Shown here: in pieces, positions 34,490-45,800 of the stretch | Numbering within the stretch: the first letter of the stretch is position 1 | Layout of the letters: every line of letters starts with the position of its first letter | Source of the DNA: Limnephilus marmoratus | Lineage: Eukaryota; Arthropoda; Insecta; Trichoptera; Limnephilidae | DNA: 64,000 bases | Direction: 5' to 3' | Assembly: GCA_917880885.1 (NCBI GenBank) | Contig: OU862933.1 | Location: 11,743,179 to 11,807,178, forward strand | The notes under the pieces: generated by a model | The model's input: only the letters and a program-made list of their open reading frames with translations | Database searches by the model: none | What the model was told of the DNA's origin: nothing | Position numbers and translations under genes: made by a program

Positions 34490-34888
34490 CTAATAATTCG
34501 CCAAGAAGTCCCTCTCGAAATCTTCAATCGTCTTCCATCTGCTACCGTAGATTTTCGACCAACTTTTAGCCTCTGCCTTGAGGCTCTCTCGGGCCACCAT
34601 TAATTCGTCCGCCCGCCTTGTTTTCCTTGTATACTCCCGCAGGTCCTCCAGGAACGAGATCGGATGCTGATTCCCTCCTTTAAAGCGGGCTTCCCTCTCG
34701 CACTTCTAGCTGCTTTTCAATGGACTGTATCTTCTCCACTAGCGGTCCTAGCGCGTCTTGAATGATGCTGGTCACCTGCCCCAAGCTCACCTGCAACGGC
34801 GTCTCTCCCACGGTCTCACTGCGGCGGTGACCTCCTCTCTTGCTGAAGGCGGCCCACGTTCTTTCCCTCTAGATACTGATCCTTGCAT
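34490..34888 (-). pseudogene. Gag-like relic inside the LTR element
   Basis: From ATG 34888 the minus strand encodes three short pieces in different frames, joined by two frameshifts, ending at a TAG (34492-34490). The last piece contains HPISFLEDLREYTRKTRR, LKAEAKSWSKIYGSRW and FERDFLANY directly before the stop. The pattern of a leading helix, then A--W and W--F---F--Y, is that of Ty3/Gypsy-type Gag capsid N-terminal regions. The family normally continues with Trp-Gly here, so the TAG may be a mutated TGG (inference). The protein could not function as read. Confidence 0.6.
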
Positions 34889-36034
34889 GATTGATTATCA
34901 CTTGAACTCACCAAAAATTTAATTATTTTATTAACTTATCACGACTAGCACTTTAAGTTCAAAGAGTTAATGTATTTTTTTTTTTCTGTTCGTATCACAA
35001 TTATTATTTATTTCGTATCACTTTTAAATTATCCTGTTGAGCTAATTTCGTGTAAAACATGTAAACATTATTTAAATCACTGTTTTTTATTCATACTGTC
35101 ATTCTCCTTTTTTTTCATTTGTAAATAAACCATTAAAAGTCGCCCAAGAACTCATAATGCAATGTAAAGCGCCGTCACCAAATTATTCAATTATTATTTT
35201 TAACCGACACCCGGTTTAATGACCTACTTAGTGTATCAATGGTCTCCCCTCAAAATGAAACCGACCTTTTATTTTCTATTGTGCTCATTCAAGCCGAAAT
35301 GCACCATAAATCATGGCTAGACTTTCGCAATTGCATTTCTACGTCCCAATACCAATGCCAGTCACCCGTCAGTATTATTATTGTCTGGTGAAACCTTTTT
35401 TTTTTCCGCATTCCTGTTTTTGCTGTTCGCTGTTATCTCTTATCTGATTTTAAGAGGCGCCCGGGTGAAGTTTCGCCCTCACATCTAAACTTGACACAAA
35501 GGAAAGCATACTTTTAAAGCCCCTTCCTAGACGGTGTGTCCTCCCTTAAACTAGTCCTTTCGGTTTCAAATAATGGCTTGCAACCCGCCCGCCTTGAAGG
35601 TCCAGTGTATTTTTTTTCACAACATCCCGTTATTATACGAGTGTGACCGACCTTTCCTTTTGTTTGTTTGTTCTCGTTCTTAATTCTTTGTTACGGTTGT
35701 CCTTTTTTTCCCTCGTGTTTAATTTACATAAAATAGTTTGGATACGTTTCTTCTGTAAGCCGGGTTACATGACGCCTGAATAGGCCAAATACCTATTACT
35801 TTATTTTTATTTTTTATTTTTTTTTTGCCATATATTATTTTCCGTATCAAAACTTGAGTATTTATAACCTATTTTGCATCGTTATTATTTTGACTAATCG
35901 TCCGGCCTAAACCCGAATTCTACAACCGTTCAAACCTAATTGAAGGTTGACTAACTTCAATATTCTCACCAAGGTGAAGTGATATTGAATGTACTTTATT
36001 GTAGGACTATCTCCCCTAATAACGTAACACCCTT

Positions 36035-36420
36035 TCTCACTGTTTTTTTATCGAAGGTTGGATATCATTAACTATTCTTGGTTAATTTTGTTCAAATATT
36101 TATTGCCGTACGGCGCGTCTCCCCTAATAATATGAAACCTTTATCCGGTGTCTTATTGAAGGTTGGATATCGTCAGCCTACCCTTCCTATTTTTATCTGG
36201 TTAAGCTAGTGTAAACGCTATCGAACTAACTACTCTTGGTTAATTTTGTTCAAACAATTTTTTTTCTTTGACCTGCGGCGCGTCTCCCCTAATAATATGA
36301 TACCTTTATCCGGTGTCTTATTGAAAGTTGAATATCATCAGCCTACCTTTCCTATTTTTATCTAGTTAAGCTAAAGTAAACATTATTATTTCAAATTCCT
36401 CTGCTAAACATCTATTGTCC
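36035..36420. repeat. Imperfect direct repeats in the internal domain
   Basis: Two to three diverged units of about 155-170 bp with GAAGGTTGGATATC and CCTTTATCCGGTGTCTTATTG as shared words. Confidence 0.75.
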
Positions 36421-36590
36421 TAGTAATTACTTTGTATTTCTTTATTGTTGTTTTCAGTCATTTTCGATGACAACTGAACCGTCATACCTACTGTATTCTT
36501 TTTTTTTCTATTTTTGTGAATGTCATCGTATAAAACCCCAGTAAAATGCAACACTTTTTAAAACCATACCTCCTGGTCACTTAGCAATAC

Positions 36591-39500
36591 TGTAATAAAA
36601 CTCTCTTACCCCCCCTCTAATTAATTAAACTTTTAAAAGCTTTATACTCTGTACGTAGAGTTCGTCGCTCATGTCTTATTCGTAGCCTTGTATCTCCGTC
36701 GCTCAAGCCGCTATCCCCTTCGTTCCTTTGGCAGCGCCTCGACAACCCTTTACGTAATACGTTTTAGGTATACGTGGCAAGATGCTCGCAATTAATCAAC
36801 TTGTAATTAACCCCCTAACGTTGTGTTATTTTTTGTTTTAAGGGTTTGATATGGTTAATCCAGTTTAATTAATAATTTGTTTGTGGTAAACCCTTTGTTC
36901 TTTTAGGTATGGCGTGTTACAATTCACTAGGGTTCGATTTACAATGACTGACTCTATCTAACTTGAAAATAACTAATGCTACCGTTCGTGCAACTTCCTC
37001 CCCTACTAACGTCCGTTCTATACTTGTTTGTTGATGATTATTTCTTTTGAATTAACCCGCGTCATCCTCCCCAGTACCTAGTACATGAATATACCTTTAT
37101 ACAGAAAATTGGGAAGATCCTACCTTTAGTGAAACGCGGCGAATCCTCAGCTATCCTCGGGATGCTAACATATAAATTAATTTGACATTTGTACTCTAAT
37201 TACGAAATTACAATCAAAATTCAATCAAAACAGGTCCGGGATGCACAAATTCTACATTCTAAAGTCACAGTGGTAAGTGAAGTCTGTTAGTTAGTTTTGA
37301 GTTTTGGTAGGTATTTTTGGGAGATTACTAGGGATTGACATGAAACAAAATATGTCTTGCTTCGATTGGACTCCTCCACTTCCGCAACTGACTTGGTGAG
37401 GTTCAATTAAAACCGCCCGGTCAGCCTCCAATCCCATCACCTCCAGAGAATATTTTGATGGTCGCAAGCGACGAATGTAAAATCGACATGTTTTGCTTCC
37501 TGTCGGGAAAGGGTTTGATGTGTGTTTTTGGTTTGAAGGATGATAGTGGGAGTGTTCTCAACCAATACGCCGCTACGTTATAATGGTGATACTGCTAATG
37601 TTGTTTGATGTGTGTTTCTGGTTTGAAGGATGATAATGGGAGTGTTCTCAACCAATACGCCGCTAAATTTATAATGGTGATACTGCTACTGTTGTTTGAT
37701 GAAATGCCATCTCATATCGCTTGATGTGAGGATCTGCTTCGATTTATGGTGTGGTGGTCGACGTCCGGAAGTATTCAGGAATGCGTGGGTGGCACGAGGT
37801 TTTAGGTCGTGACATCCTCTAAGCTGAATTGATGATGATGATGAAGTCTTTCAGCATGTCGATGACTAGAGTTCCGGACTCCTATAGCATCGAACATGAA
37901 CATTAAACCGAAGTGGATTAGACAAGCGGCAATGTCAGGAGGTCGGTGGAGCCGCTCCCCCCTCTGATCTCGCGAAGTTTGAATTTAGTAAAGGTGGATT
38001 TTGATGTCATCGGCCCTCGCCCCTGCAGTCACACAGCTCCTCAACAGTCCCGTTCTCCGTCCAGCACACCGCCTCGAACCAGTAGAAATGATGCTTACGT
38101 TTTCCTAGGCACGTTATAAACATGCGTCTGCCGTCAGCCGCGGTGCACATCGGTATTTGATTTGAATGAAAATACCTCCCCTCGCATGACGGAAGCAGGC
38201 GTGACGGAGGTGGGTATCCACGTAGCACGTAGCTTCACGGACCTCCGCCCTACGATAGGTGATATCCCAAGCTCATCTCAAATATCAGCTCGGGGAAGGA
38301 ATGTCAAGCTCGGCTTCCAGGGTGCTGGGTCCAGGAATGAATGGCACCGGGGCGTGAACCCAGTTCTATATCGTCCATTCCTTACTTTCCCCCTCTACTC
38401 TTTCGTCCAAAGTACATTCCCAACCTGATGCTGGATGATGCCCTAATTCTAATTTTGGGGAAGATTATGAAAATTTATCCGGTTTCCGACAAAGAGCCGC
38501 CGAACGATTGCTAAAACAACTCCGTATGTCGTGTTCTCTTCGTTCCGCTGACAAGGTAGCTCCCCACGAGCGTAATCAAAGGGTAGTGAAGCCAACGCGA
38601 ATTTCGTCACTTCTTTTCCTTCATTACGGAGGTAGCCCGGCCAGATCGTTATCTCCGTCCTGTATTTAATTGGCCTCCCGCGACAGCGACTCTTATCAGC
38701 TGACACCTCTGAAGGGGGCTGAAGGGGGGGATTATGGGCGCACGTCCTCTGCCTTCCAGACGTTCCCCAATGCCTTTATGACGATACATGTGATAGCATA
38801 TACGTCGACATCATGAAAGGGCTCCTGCCTCGCTCTCAACTGCTTCAGGGCCGTTCAGAGACACAGGTTTCCAAGTCTCCATCACAAAGGATTCCACTTT
38901 AATTGGACTAAGCTCCTATCGTCGCTTGCTTCGCCTCCACATTTGGGAAATAGTGTAGCCCACCGGCATCTCGTTCACTTCGCCCACAGATAATAACTGC
39001 ATAAAGTGCAACCTATAATCATGGAATAGGGAAGCTAACTCAAAATTGCTACAGCAATCGCCAGCTCCAGCGTCGTAACTCGTTCGGTTAAATTTGAAAG
39101 AAGGAAATTTGCTAAATAATAATAGCAGAGCGCTGACGGTCTCGTTCAATCGCGAATACTAAAGATTTGAGCTAGAATGGGAATTTCGAATAAAATATAC
39201 CTAACCGTAAAGTACTATATACCTAATCGTAAGATACTTCCAAGTGTGCGTTTCGACGAAGTCAAAAGCTAGCTTATGTAGGCCTCTACATAACAGTTTT
39301 CTTGAGATTCCTAAAGTTTAAGGTAAAAGGTGTGGGGTTTTGTTTTTGAGAATGAGAATTCTATTGTATACATTTTGTTAGTAACCATGCAATACATCTG
39401 TTTTCCAAACCGATATACCTAGTACGTACCTTGCCTAACAAATAACTTCAATTACCGAGTAAATTCTAAAGTATATTTGAGACTAAGTATTCCTAATGTA

Positions 39501-42260
39501 ATGTAATTTATTATATCCAAATAAACCCCCAACATAGTCTTTCCGATGTAATGTCTCGCAACGCAATCGTAAGATATATAACTACCTCTTGTCCATTAAA
39601 ATTAACAAACATCCTTAAAAGACTTCTTTAGCACCGTTGTTATTTTTAAACTCGATAGATCGAAAAATAGCGACGCCAAACGGAGAGAAAACACGTGCCT
39701 CCATAGGATTTATTCTGCCGGAGAATGAAGTATTAAGTCGGTCTCCTCTTTGTGAGGTGCTTCGTAGCCTCCCCAATCTTGTCTCCTTTGGTTTTCTGAA
39801 GGTTTCACCTCTACCGCATGCAAACTGCATAACTGTAAGTTTTTTTGTTCCTAAATTGCTGATAGCTGTTTTTTAAATGAAAACTTCTTTGACACCGTTG
39901 TGATTTGAAACTAGATGAAACGGAAACGAGGATTTATCCTGTGAGCGACGCCAAAACGGAGAGAAAACACGTGTCTCCATAGGATTTATTCTGCCGAAGA
40001 ATGAAGTATTAAGTCGGTCTCCTCTTTGTGTGGTGCTTCGTAGCCTTCCCACCTTGCCTCCTTTGGTTTTCTGAAGGTTTCACTTCTACCGCGTGTAAAC
40101 TGCATAACTGTAATCTTTTGTTTCTAAAATGCTGACAACTGGTTTTCTAAATGGAAGCTCCTTTAACACCGTTGTGATTTGAAACTAGATGAAACGGAAA
40201 CGAGCGACACTAAACGCATCTATAGGATTTATTATTTTTGTGAAACTTCTTTAATACCGTCGTGATTTGAATCTATATGAAACGGAACGTGCGACACTAA
40301 ACACATCTATAAAGTTTATTACTCTAGTGAAACTTCTTTAACACCGTCGTGATTTGAATCTATATGAAACGGAACGTGCGACACTAAACACATCTATAAA
40401 GTTTATTACTCTAGTGAAACTTCTTTAATACCGTCGTGATTTGAATCTATACGAAACGGAACGTGCGACACTAAACACATCTATAAGATTTATTATTTTT
40501 GTGAAACTTCTTTAACGCTGTTGTGATTTGAATCTATATGAAACGGAAACGTGCGACACTAAACACATCTATAAAGTTTATTACTCTAGTGAAACTTCTT
40601 TAATACCGTCGTGATTTGAATCTATATGAAACGGAACGTGCGACACTAAACACATCTATAAGATTTATTATTTTTGTGAAACTTCTTTAACGCTGTTGTG
40701 ATTTGAATCTATATGAAACGGAAACGTGCGACACTAAACACATCTATAAGATTTATTATTTTTGTGAAACTTCTTTAACACCGTCGTGATTTGAATCTAT
40801 ATGAAACGGAACGTGCGACACTAAACACATCTATAAAGTTTATTACTCTAGTGAAACTTCTTTAACACCGTCGTGATTTGAATCTATATGAAACGGAAAC
40901 GTGCGACACTAAACACATCTATAGGATTTATTATCTTAGTGAAACTTCTTTTACACCGTTGTGATTTGAAACTATATGAAACGGAAACGTGCGACACTAA
41001 ACACATCTATAGGATTTATTATCTTAGTGAAACTTCTTTTACACCGTTGTGATTTGAATCTAAATGAAACGGAAACGTGCGACACTACACATCTATAGGA
41101 TTTATCATTTTTGTGAAACTTCTTTAACATCGTTGTTATTTTAAACTCGATGAAACGGAAACGTGCGACACTACACATCTATAGGATTTATTATTTTGTG
41201 AAACTTCTTTAGCACCGTTGTGAATTTTAATCTATTCTGCAAGGTCCGCACTAAATATGTAATGCAAATTGTAATAAAGTAATTTTAAGCAAACTCACCA
41301 AATTTTCCATGCTCCATATTCCAATTAAATTACCACATGCACTTTCGCAAAACGCAAACTCTTCATGCAATTTTTTTGCTGAATTGAAAACAACTGAATT
41401 CTAAATTTACGCCTGAATATTTTCACAAAATAGCGAACTTCCCGAAGTTAATCAAATTATTTTCGTCAGTTTATGCGTCCTAACCGCCGTGATTGTAACT
41501 CACTGCAACTTTGAGACACGTCCCTCTTCGAGACCGAAATTACCCTCACTTTCACGCACTCTGATAACTGTCTACCTAATCTCAACCGAGCGCTAGAACT
41601 ATCTTTCCCTGACTCCCTGTAACGTATATTCCCCGACGGTATTTATTTAAAATTATCCCAGCAAGATTGACCGTTCACTTCCGCGACCTTTCCCTGACTC
41701 CAAATCCGTCCGTCCCCGAGATCGAATCTACTCTCACTGTCTTATTTAAAAAACTCCCCCTGGTTTCCTGTATCTTAATTCTATCCCCCGTGTGTGTGAG
41801 GTCCATGGTTTCTCAGATTTTTTCAAATTTATTACCTTTTTCCAAAAATCCTTCAAATTCGTTAAATCTCATAGCGATATATTTGACTTAAATCGACCAG
41901 CCTGTCAAATTTAATTACAATTTTTCGTAGAATTCTGACGTTATTCCGTGTTCGTTAGTTTTTGTTGCAGTTTCAAAACTTCAAAATAGTAATTTATTGG
42001 ATGTACTTGAAAGCCAGAACACTTTCTAAACAGAGCCCTGTGACGTACTTAATGGACTCGACCCTAACATGTGGCACTGCTTTGTAGCTAATGTTAAATT
42101 CCTTTTCGTCTTCGTCTATTTTTTTGTGACTATTGCTGGGGTCGCCGGTGTAACCCATAAATCAACCCCGCAGATACTTGGATTTTTGAAATTATTTTAA
42201 GATGTAGAGAGCCCTTAGAAATCATCGTTGTATTATTAATATTAAGGCGAGTTCATCACA
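36591..42260 (-). repeat. Right LTR (5' LTR of the minus-strand element), 5670 bp
   Basis: Partner of 28328-33996 with the same TG...CA ends. As the 5' LTR of a minus-strand element it would hold the promoter. I could not identify a specific TATA box or initiator with confidence. The short frames here repeat those of the left LTR. Confidence 0.93.
40144..41224 (+). repeat. 87-bp tandem array in the right LTR, about 13 units
   Basis: Same units, order and variants as 31880-32960 at an offset of 8264. Identity of unit order shows that the array predates the insertion and was copied with the LTR. Confidence 0.92.
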
Positions 42261-42420
42261 ATATATAAATATACATTATTATATAATAATGTATATTTAT
42301 ATATTATATAATAATAATAATATAATATATTTTATTCCAGAATGTATATATTATTATTATTATTATTATATTATTACATTGGCGCCCAACGCCCAACGCC
42401 CAACCCAGCCATAGGGCACT
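42261..42420. repeat. Low-complexity right flank with palindromes and a primer-site-like word
   Basis: Holds a perfect 24-bp palindrome (42270-42293) and a segment TATTTTATTCCAGAATGTAT that is the inverted counterpart of 28266-28290 on the other side of the LTR element. TTGGCGCCCAAC at about 42379, a common primer-binding-site word after Gypsy LTRs, is followed by two more CGCCCAAC units. Confidence 0.6.
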
Positions 42421-43358
42421 ACTTTAAATATCATCTAATTATCGCTACTAAAATTATCATCATCCCCTGAAGTTCTGTAAAGATAACCAAAAATTACAGA
42501 ACGTTTGCAAGGCAGGTTCTGCAGTAGATAAAGACTGAAAAACCAACGCAGAAGGTGCTATTTTCGAAGAAATGTAAATTATGTATAAATGAATTTTTTG
42601 ATTAAAAAAATAAGCGCAAAAAGAAAATAAAATACGTTGAATTTTTTCAGTAATTGTTTCGAGATCCAGGGAAATATTTTGTCCCAGCCTCACATCATCT
42701 ATTAGTGGTTGAAGTATACCTTCGAGATGTTTTATTTATCCACTTCCAAATCGGATTATACGGGCAACGGAATATTTTATACGCGTCGGAAGGAAAAAGT
42801 ATGTGGGATTTTAACATCAGAGATAATTATAAGTTAAGCCATAAAGTTTCAGATCAGGGTTTTTTTTTAATTTTTTATATTAACCGAACGACATCATAAA
42901 AAATTGGCTTGACTTCTTTACAATAAATGGTTATGACTTAAATTATCATATAAATACGAAGTTTTACGTAAGAGTTTTAGTAAGGTTATATAAATATGAA
43001 GAAACTTTTCTTCTATTGTAATGTTATATTAGCATTTTGATTTCATTTCAATGTGAATCTTTTAAAATTCCTATCGTTCTTATTTTGGAAAATTTTACGA
43101 ATAATAAATTAATTATATGCTGTTTTTACTGTGATAATATTTTGTTTAACTTTAAAATTTTTGAGCATCTGGCAACATTGTTACAAATGTTATGCGAAAG
43201 AAAAAAATTCAGATTCGATAAAAATAAATAACTTTGTATAAATCACTTTTTGAAACATGTGAAATAGTGGTGTATACACATTTATTAGTTTTCATTAAAT
43301 TAAAATGTCGCCACAAAGTGAATTTACGATAATTGAAGAAGTTTCTTATTCAACTTAC
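42421..43358. other. Non-coding region, probable intron downstream of the stargazin exon
   Basis: AT-rich, no supported gene. On the minus strand it lies just 3' of the splice donor at 43358, so its proximal part should be intron. Confidence 0.5.
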
Positions 43359-44013
43359 GATTGGTATAGCAGAGCTTCCAAAGTCCCGACACTGTCAGCT
43401 TTGAAAGGTAGTCCTTATCGCCTGTCCCATTATACGACGGATTACTCATTTTCTCTTCCGTGTGAAGCCACTGATTGGTTGTAATAGCCACGAGGACTAT
43501 AACAGCACTCACAGTGGCCGTCAGGGGTGTCAGGATCCACAGACACGTCACTGTAGCGTCTAGTTCTGCACTCGAGGGAAGATGGGCCAAAGCCTGGTTG
43601 GAGTCAACAGCCAAAACAGTACTGGACGTTGCTGACGCGCCAAATGAAGAGTTCAGATTTGAAACTCTACAAAGGTTTTGAGATCTTGGTGATAAGGTAT
43701 TTCTTCTATTTGGGTATGCTTCTATTTGATCTGTTGTGTCAATTGGTCTTCTGCTGTAGTTGGTTGAAGAGTTCTCAAAACTTCTTTGTCTGTAGAAGTT
43801 TGGCGGGCTTACAGTTGAATTGCCTATCGTCCTTCTGTCGACTGTTGCACTTAGTGTCTGTGGTGGGTTGTGTTGCTGGCTGTGAATGGCGTGATTAGAG
43901 TTTGGTGAGGTAGCTGCCTGGTTCAGCTGACGGTATGGCGTCTGTACTTGAGGTTGCTGGAAATAGAGATCATGTTGGTCCAATTGGTGGCCTTGCATTG
44001 GCAGACGGTGCAT
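43359..44013 (-). CDS. Stargazin-like claudin/CACNG-family protein, first coding exon (partial gene)
   Basis: The minus-strand frame from ATG 44013 encodes about 218 residues up to a splice donor: the exon ends at 43359 and GTAAGT starts at 43358, splitting an Arg codon in phase 1. An in-frame TAA two codons upstream of the ATG supports this start. Residues 1-150 are rich in Gln, Asn and Ser and look disordered and cytosolic. Residues 156-179 form the first membrane span. Then follow Trp182, HTEEKM, an N-glycosylation site (NGT, 195-197) and the claudin-family signature GLW--C (210-215). In this family the first extracellular loop follows and three more spans lie in later exons, which are not found in the window. 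Insect homologues act as auxiliary subunits of glutamate receptors or calcium channels; the specific Drosophila counterpart would be stg1, but that is inference. A neural or muscle membrane role is likely. Confidence 0.82.
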
Positions 44014-44314
44014 AGTTTAAGTGCTTCTCAGCAGCCCAGGCTAGTCGCACATCTAATTTTTATTACTACACTTGGAATCGTGAAGTTTTGTCGTCATCGT
44101 TGAACATACAGTATAATCACACAAAAAACATTTTTTTCCAAACACATTTAAAGATCTCTATTACTTCAGAACACCGTTACTTTTGCTATAAGAATTTTGT
44201 TTAACTATAAAAGTTTTAATCGCATGTTGATACTTAATCCACTATTTTTTTACATCATTAAAACATTATCACAAACTCACTACTTTCCACCAGCGAAATT
44301 CCTCCAGTCACCAT
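44014..44314 (-). other. 5' UTR part of the stargazin-like exon with splice acceptor
   Basis: On the minus strand ATTTTATTTTTTCAG precedes 44314, a good pyrimidine-rich acceptor. The 300 bases to ATG 44013 would be 5' UTR. They start with an 18-codon upstream frame (ATG GTG ACT at 44314) ending in TAA, which could dampen translation. Predicted by eye only. Confidence 0.5.
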
Positions 44315-44994
44315 CTGAAAAAATAAAATAATAAAAATTAGTACAAAGCAGACAATATAAAACACCATAAAAGAACAATACAAATGTGTAACAAAAGAAA
44401 CGGAAAATTCAACTTCCTACAAACAAAACCGAATCACACCCCACACAATAAAGTAAAAACAAAACAACTTCGTGTGTCGATTCAAGTCAAATTCACGAGG
44501 GTATGTCGAATAAACAACCGTACTTATTAAGAGTTTCTGGATATTTCTGACAGCCAGACACTCTAACTTTAGATTCCAATTTCGTACATTTTACGAGAAC
44601 AGATGTTCTTCTTAAATAAATGTAAAAAGGTTGTATTTATTGTTTAAAGTCGAAATGTGTTTTGTTAAACGCGTTTATTATGATTCGGCAAATTACTTAA
44701 TCAATTACTCTCGTTTTCACTGAAGTAATCAGGAAATTGTACGCCGGATGGGGAATAACAAACTTTTGTTTATCTTCTTTCTAGAATGTGATATTCGGTG
44801 ATAGGCGCTCGACCGCCTAATTACGAAGTCAGTGATGTCACTAAGTAAACTTCACTGTTTAAATGGTCTGCAAATGCAAAACAACATACAATTCAGCAAT
44901 AACATCGAGAATGAATAACAATCGCCGACATTTTGCAAATCGTCTTTGCTTTAAGCCTGTACGAGTAGGCCGTGATCATTCAGAATAGAAGACG
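44315..44994. other. Probable 5' intron, non-coding
   Basis: AT-rich, A-rich near 44330-44470. No gene or repeat family seen. Confidence 0.45.
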
Positions 44995-45054
44995 ACATTC
45001 GCATACGGATATGCTCGGTGGACAGATCTGCCGAGCATATCCGTATGCGAATGT
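44995..45054. repeat. Perfect 24-bp inverted repeat with 12-base loop
   Basis: Arms 44995-45018 and 45031-45054 are exact reverse complements around TGGACAGATCTG. The word CCGTATGCGAATGTGAATG from the right arm recurs once more directly downstream (about 45068-45086). It could form a stable RNA or DNA hairpin. It lies upstream of the stargazin exon on that gene's strand. Confidence 0.93.
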
Positions 45055-45499
45055 GAATGTTGAATCCGTATGCGAATGTGAATGAATTCCGTGAATGTTG
45101 CGCTGTATTTTGAGATTATGTCAATGCCGACTATAAGATCACCACTAGTAACCAAGCATTTCTCAACTATTTCCTCTTCTTACTTCTCTGCCATTCCCCC
45201 AAAACTCTTATCTGCCTTCGAGCGATAGAACTGTCATATAATTGACGAAAAATACAAAGATCCAAAAAACGAAATTAATATTTTTTTGGCCCGGACGACA
45301 CAACTTGACATCGATTTTGCAAAACAAATCTTGTCATTATATTGGCTACTAACTAACTAATACACCATCACACCATTTCTCCATAAGGTTATCAGATAGG
45401 ATGGAACATCATAAAACCCTTTTTTTGTTTCACTCGTATTCATATTTTATCGTGTCGTGCTTCCTGTTTTAATTTTATCGGGATCTATTATTTTTTGTT

Positions 45500-45800
45500 A
45501 CATTCCTTGCATGTTATACACCATCCTGACACTCATTTCTCTGTCCAATTGCTCGCTATCTCCAAACCATCTTTGGCAGCCTTTTTCATTCTTGTTTATT
45601 GCGCTCATCAGCCTCCTTTTGGTTCTCAACATTCGAGAAACGATAATACATGATTTTAGCGCACATGCATCTCAGGGATCTCAGTTCTATAATATTCAGT
45701 ACATTTTCATCTTTACTTGCCAGTTCCTCACCTCATTTTCATATATCAGGATTGGTACAATTACTCCATTGTGGCCAACTAGTCTTATTTAGTGAAATTT
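45500..45800 (-). mobile_element. Decayed RTE-type reverse-transcriptase C-terminus
   Basis: On the minus strand, across several frames, one reads IVPILIYENE, then ELRSLRCMCA, then RWFGDSEQLDREMSVRMVYN. The order ILYG-E-W / EMRSLR / RWFGH-ERM is the conserved end of RTE-type (craniofacial-development-protein-2-like) reverse transcriptases of insects. The hydrophobic 111-residue plus-strand frame at 45457 is the antisense shadow of this remnant and not a gene. Confidence 0.6.

Larger units (their letters stand above)
33997..36590 (-). mobile_element. Internal domain of the large LTR element (2594 bp)
   Basis: Apart from the gag-like relic at 34888-34490 the interior has no long frame on either strand. 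The part nearest the 5' LTR (about 36035-36420) holds imperfect direct repeats of about 155-170 bp marked by CTTGGTTAATTTTGTTCAAA (36078, 36233) and GCGTCTCCCCTAATAATATG (36115, 36283). No clear tRNA primer-binding site beginning with TGG is seen directly after the 5' LTR, whose minus-strand sequence continues GTATTGCTAAGTGACCAGG. Confidence 0.8.
28328..42260 (-). mobile_element. Large non-autonomous LTR retrotransposon (13.9 kb; LARD-like)
   Basis: Two direct copies of 5669 and 5670 bp (28328-33996 and 36591-42260) both start TGTAATAAAACTC and end GTTCATCACA, giving canonical TG...CA termini. They enclose 2594 bp. Next to the left copy lies the plus-strand sequence GTCTCCCCTTTAT, whose complement is a polypurine tract, so the element reads on the minus strand with its 5' LTR on the right. 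A gag-like relic inside reads the same way. ATAT borders both ends and may be the target duplication, but the flanks are low-complexity. No protease, reverse transcriptase, RNase H or integrase is visible, so mobility would need proteins from a relative. The design (very long LTRs, short non-coding interior) resembles plant LARDs. Confidence 0.88.

Noticed and set aside
36591..36625. Minus-strand primer-binding site directly inside the 5' LTR
   Set aside because: The sequence after the LTR does not begin with the TGG expected for a tRNA 3'-end complement, so no site is called.
45457..45792. 111-residue hydrophobic frame that could pass for a membrane protein
   Set aside because: The opposite strand carries conserved RTE reverse-transcriptase words (ELRSLRCM, RWFGDSEQLDRE), so this frame is an antisense shadow.
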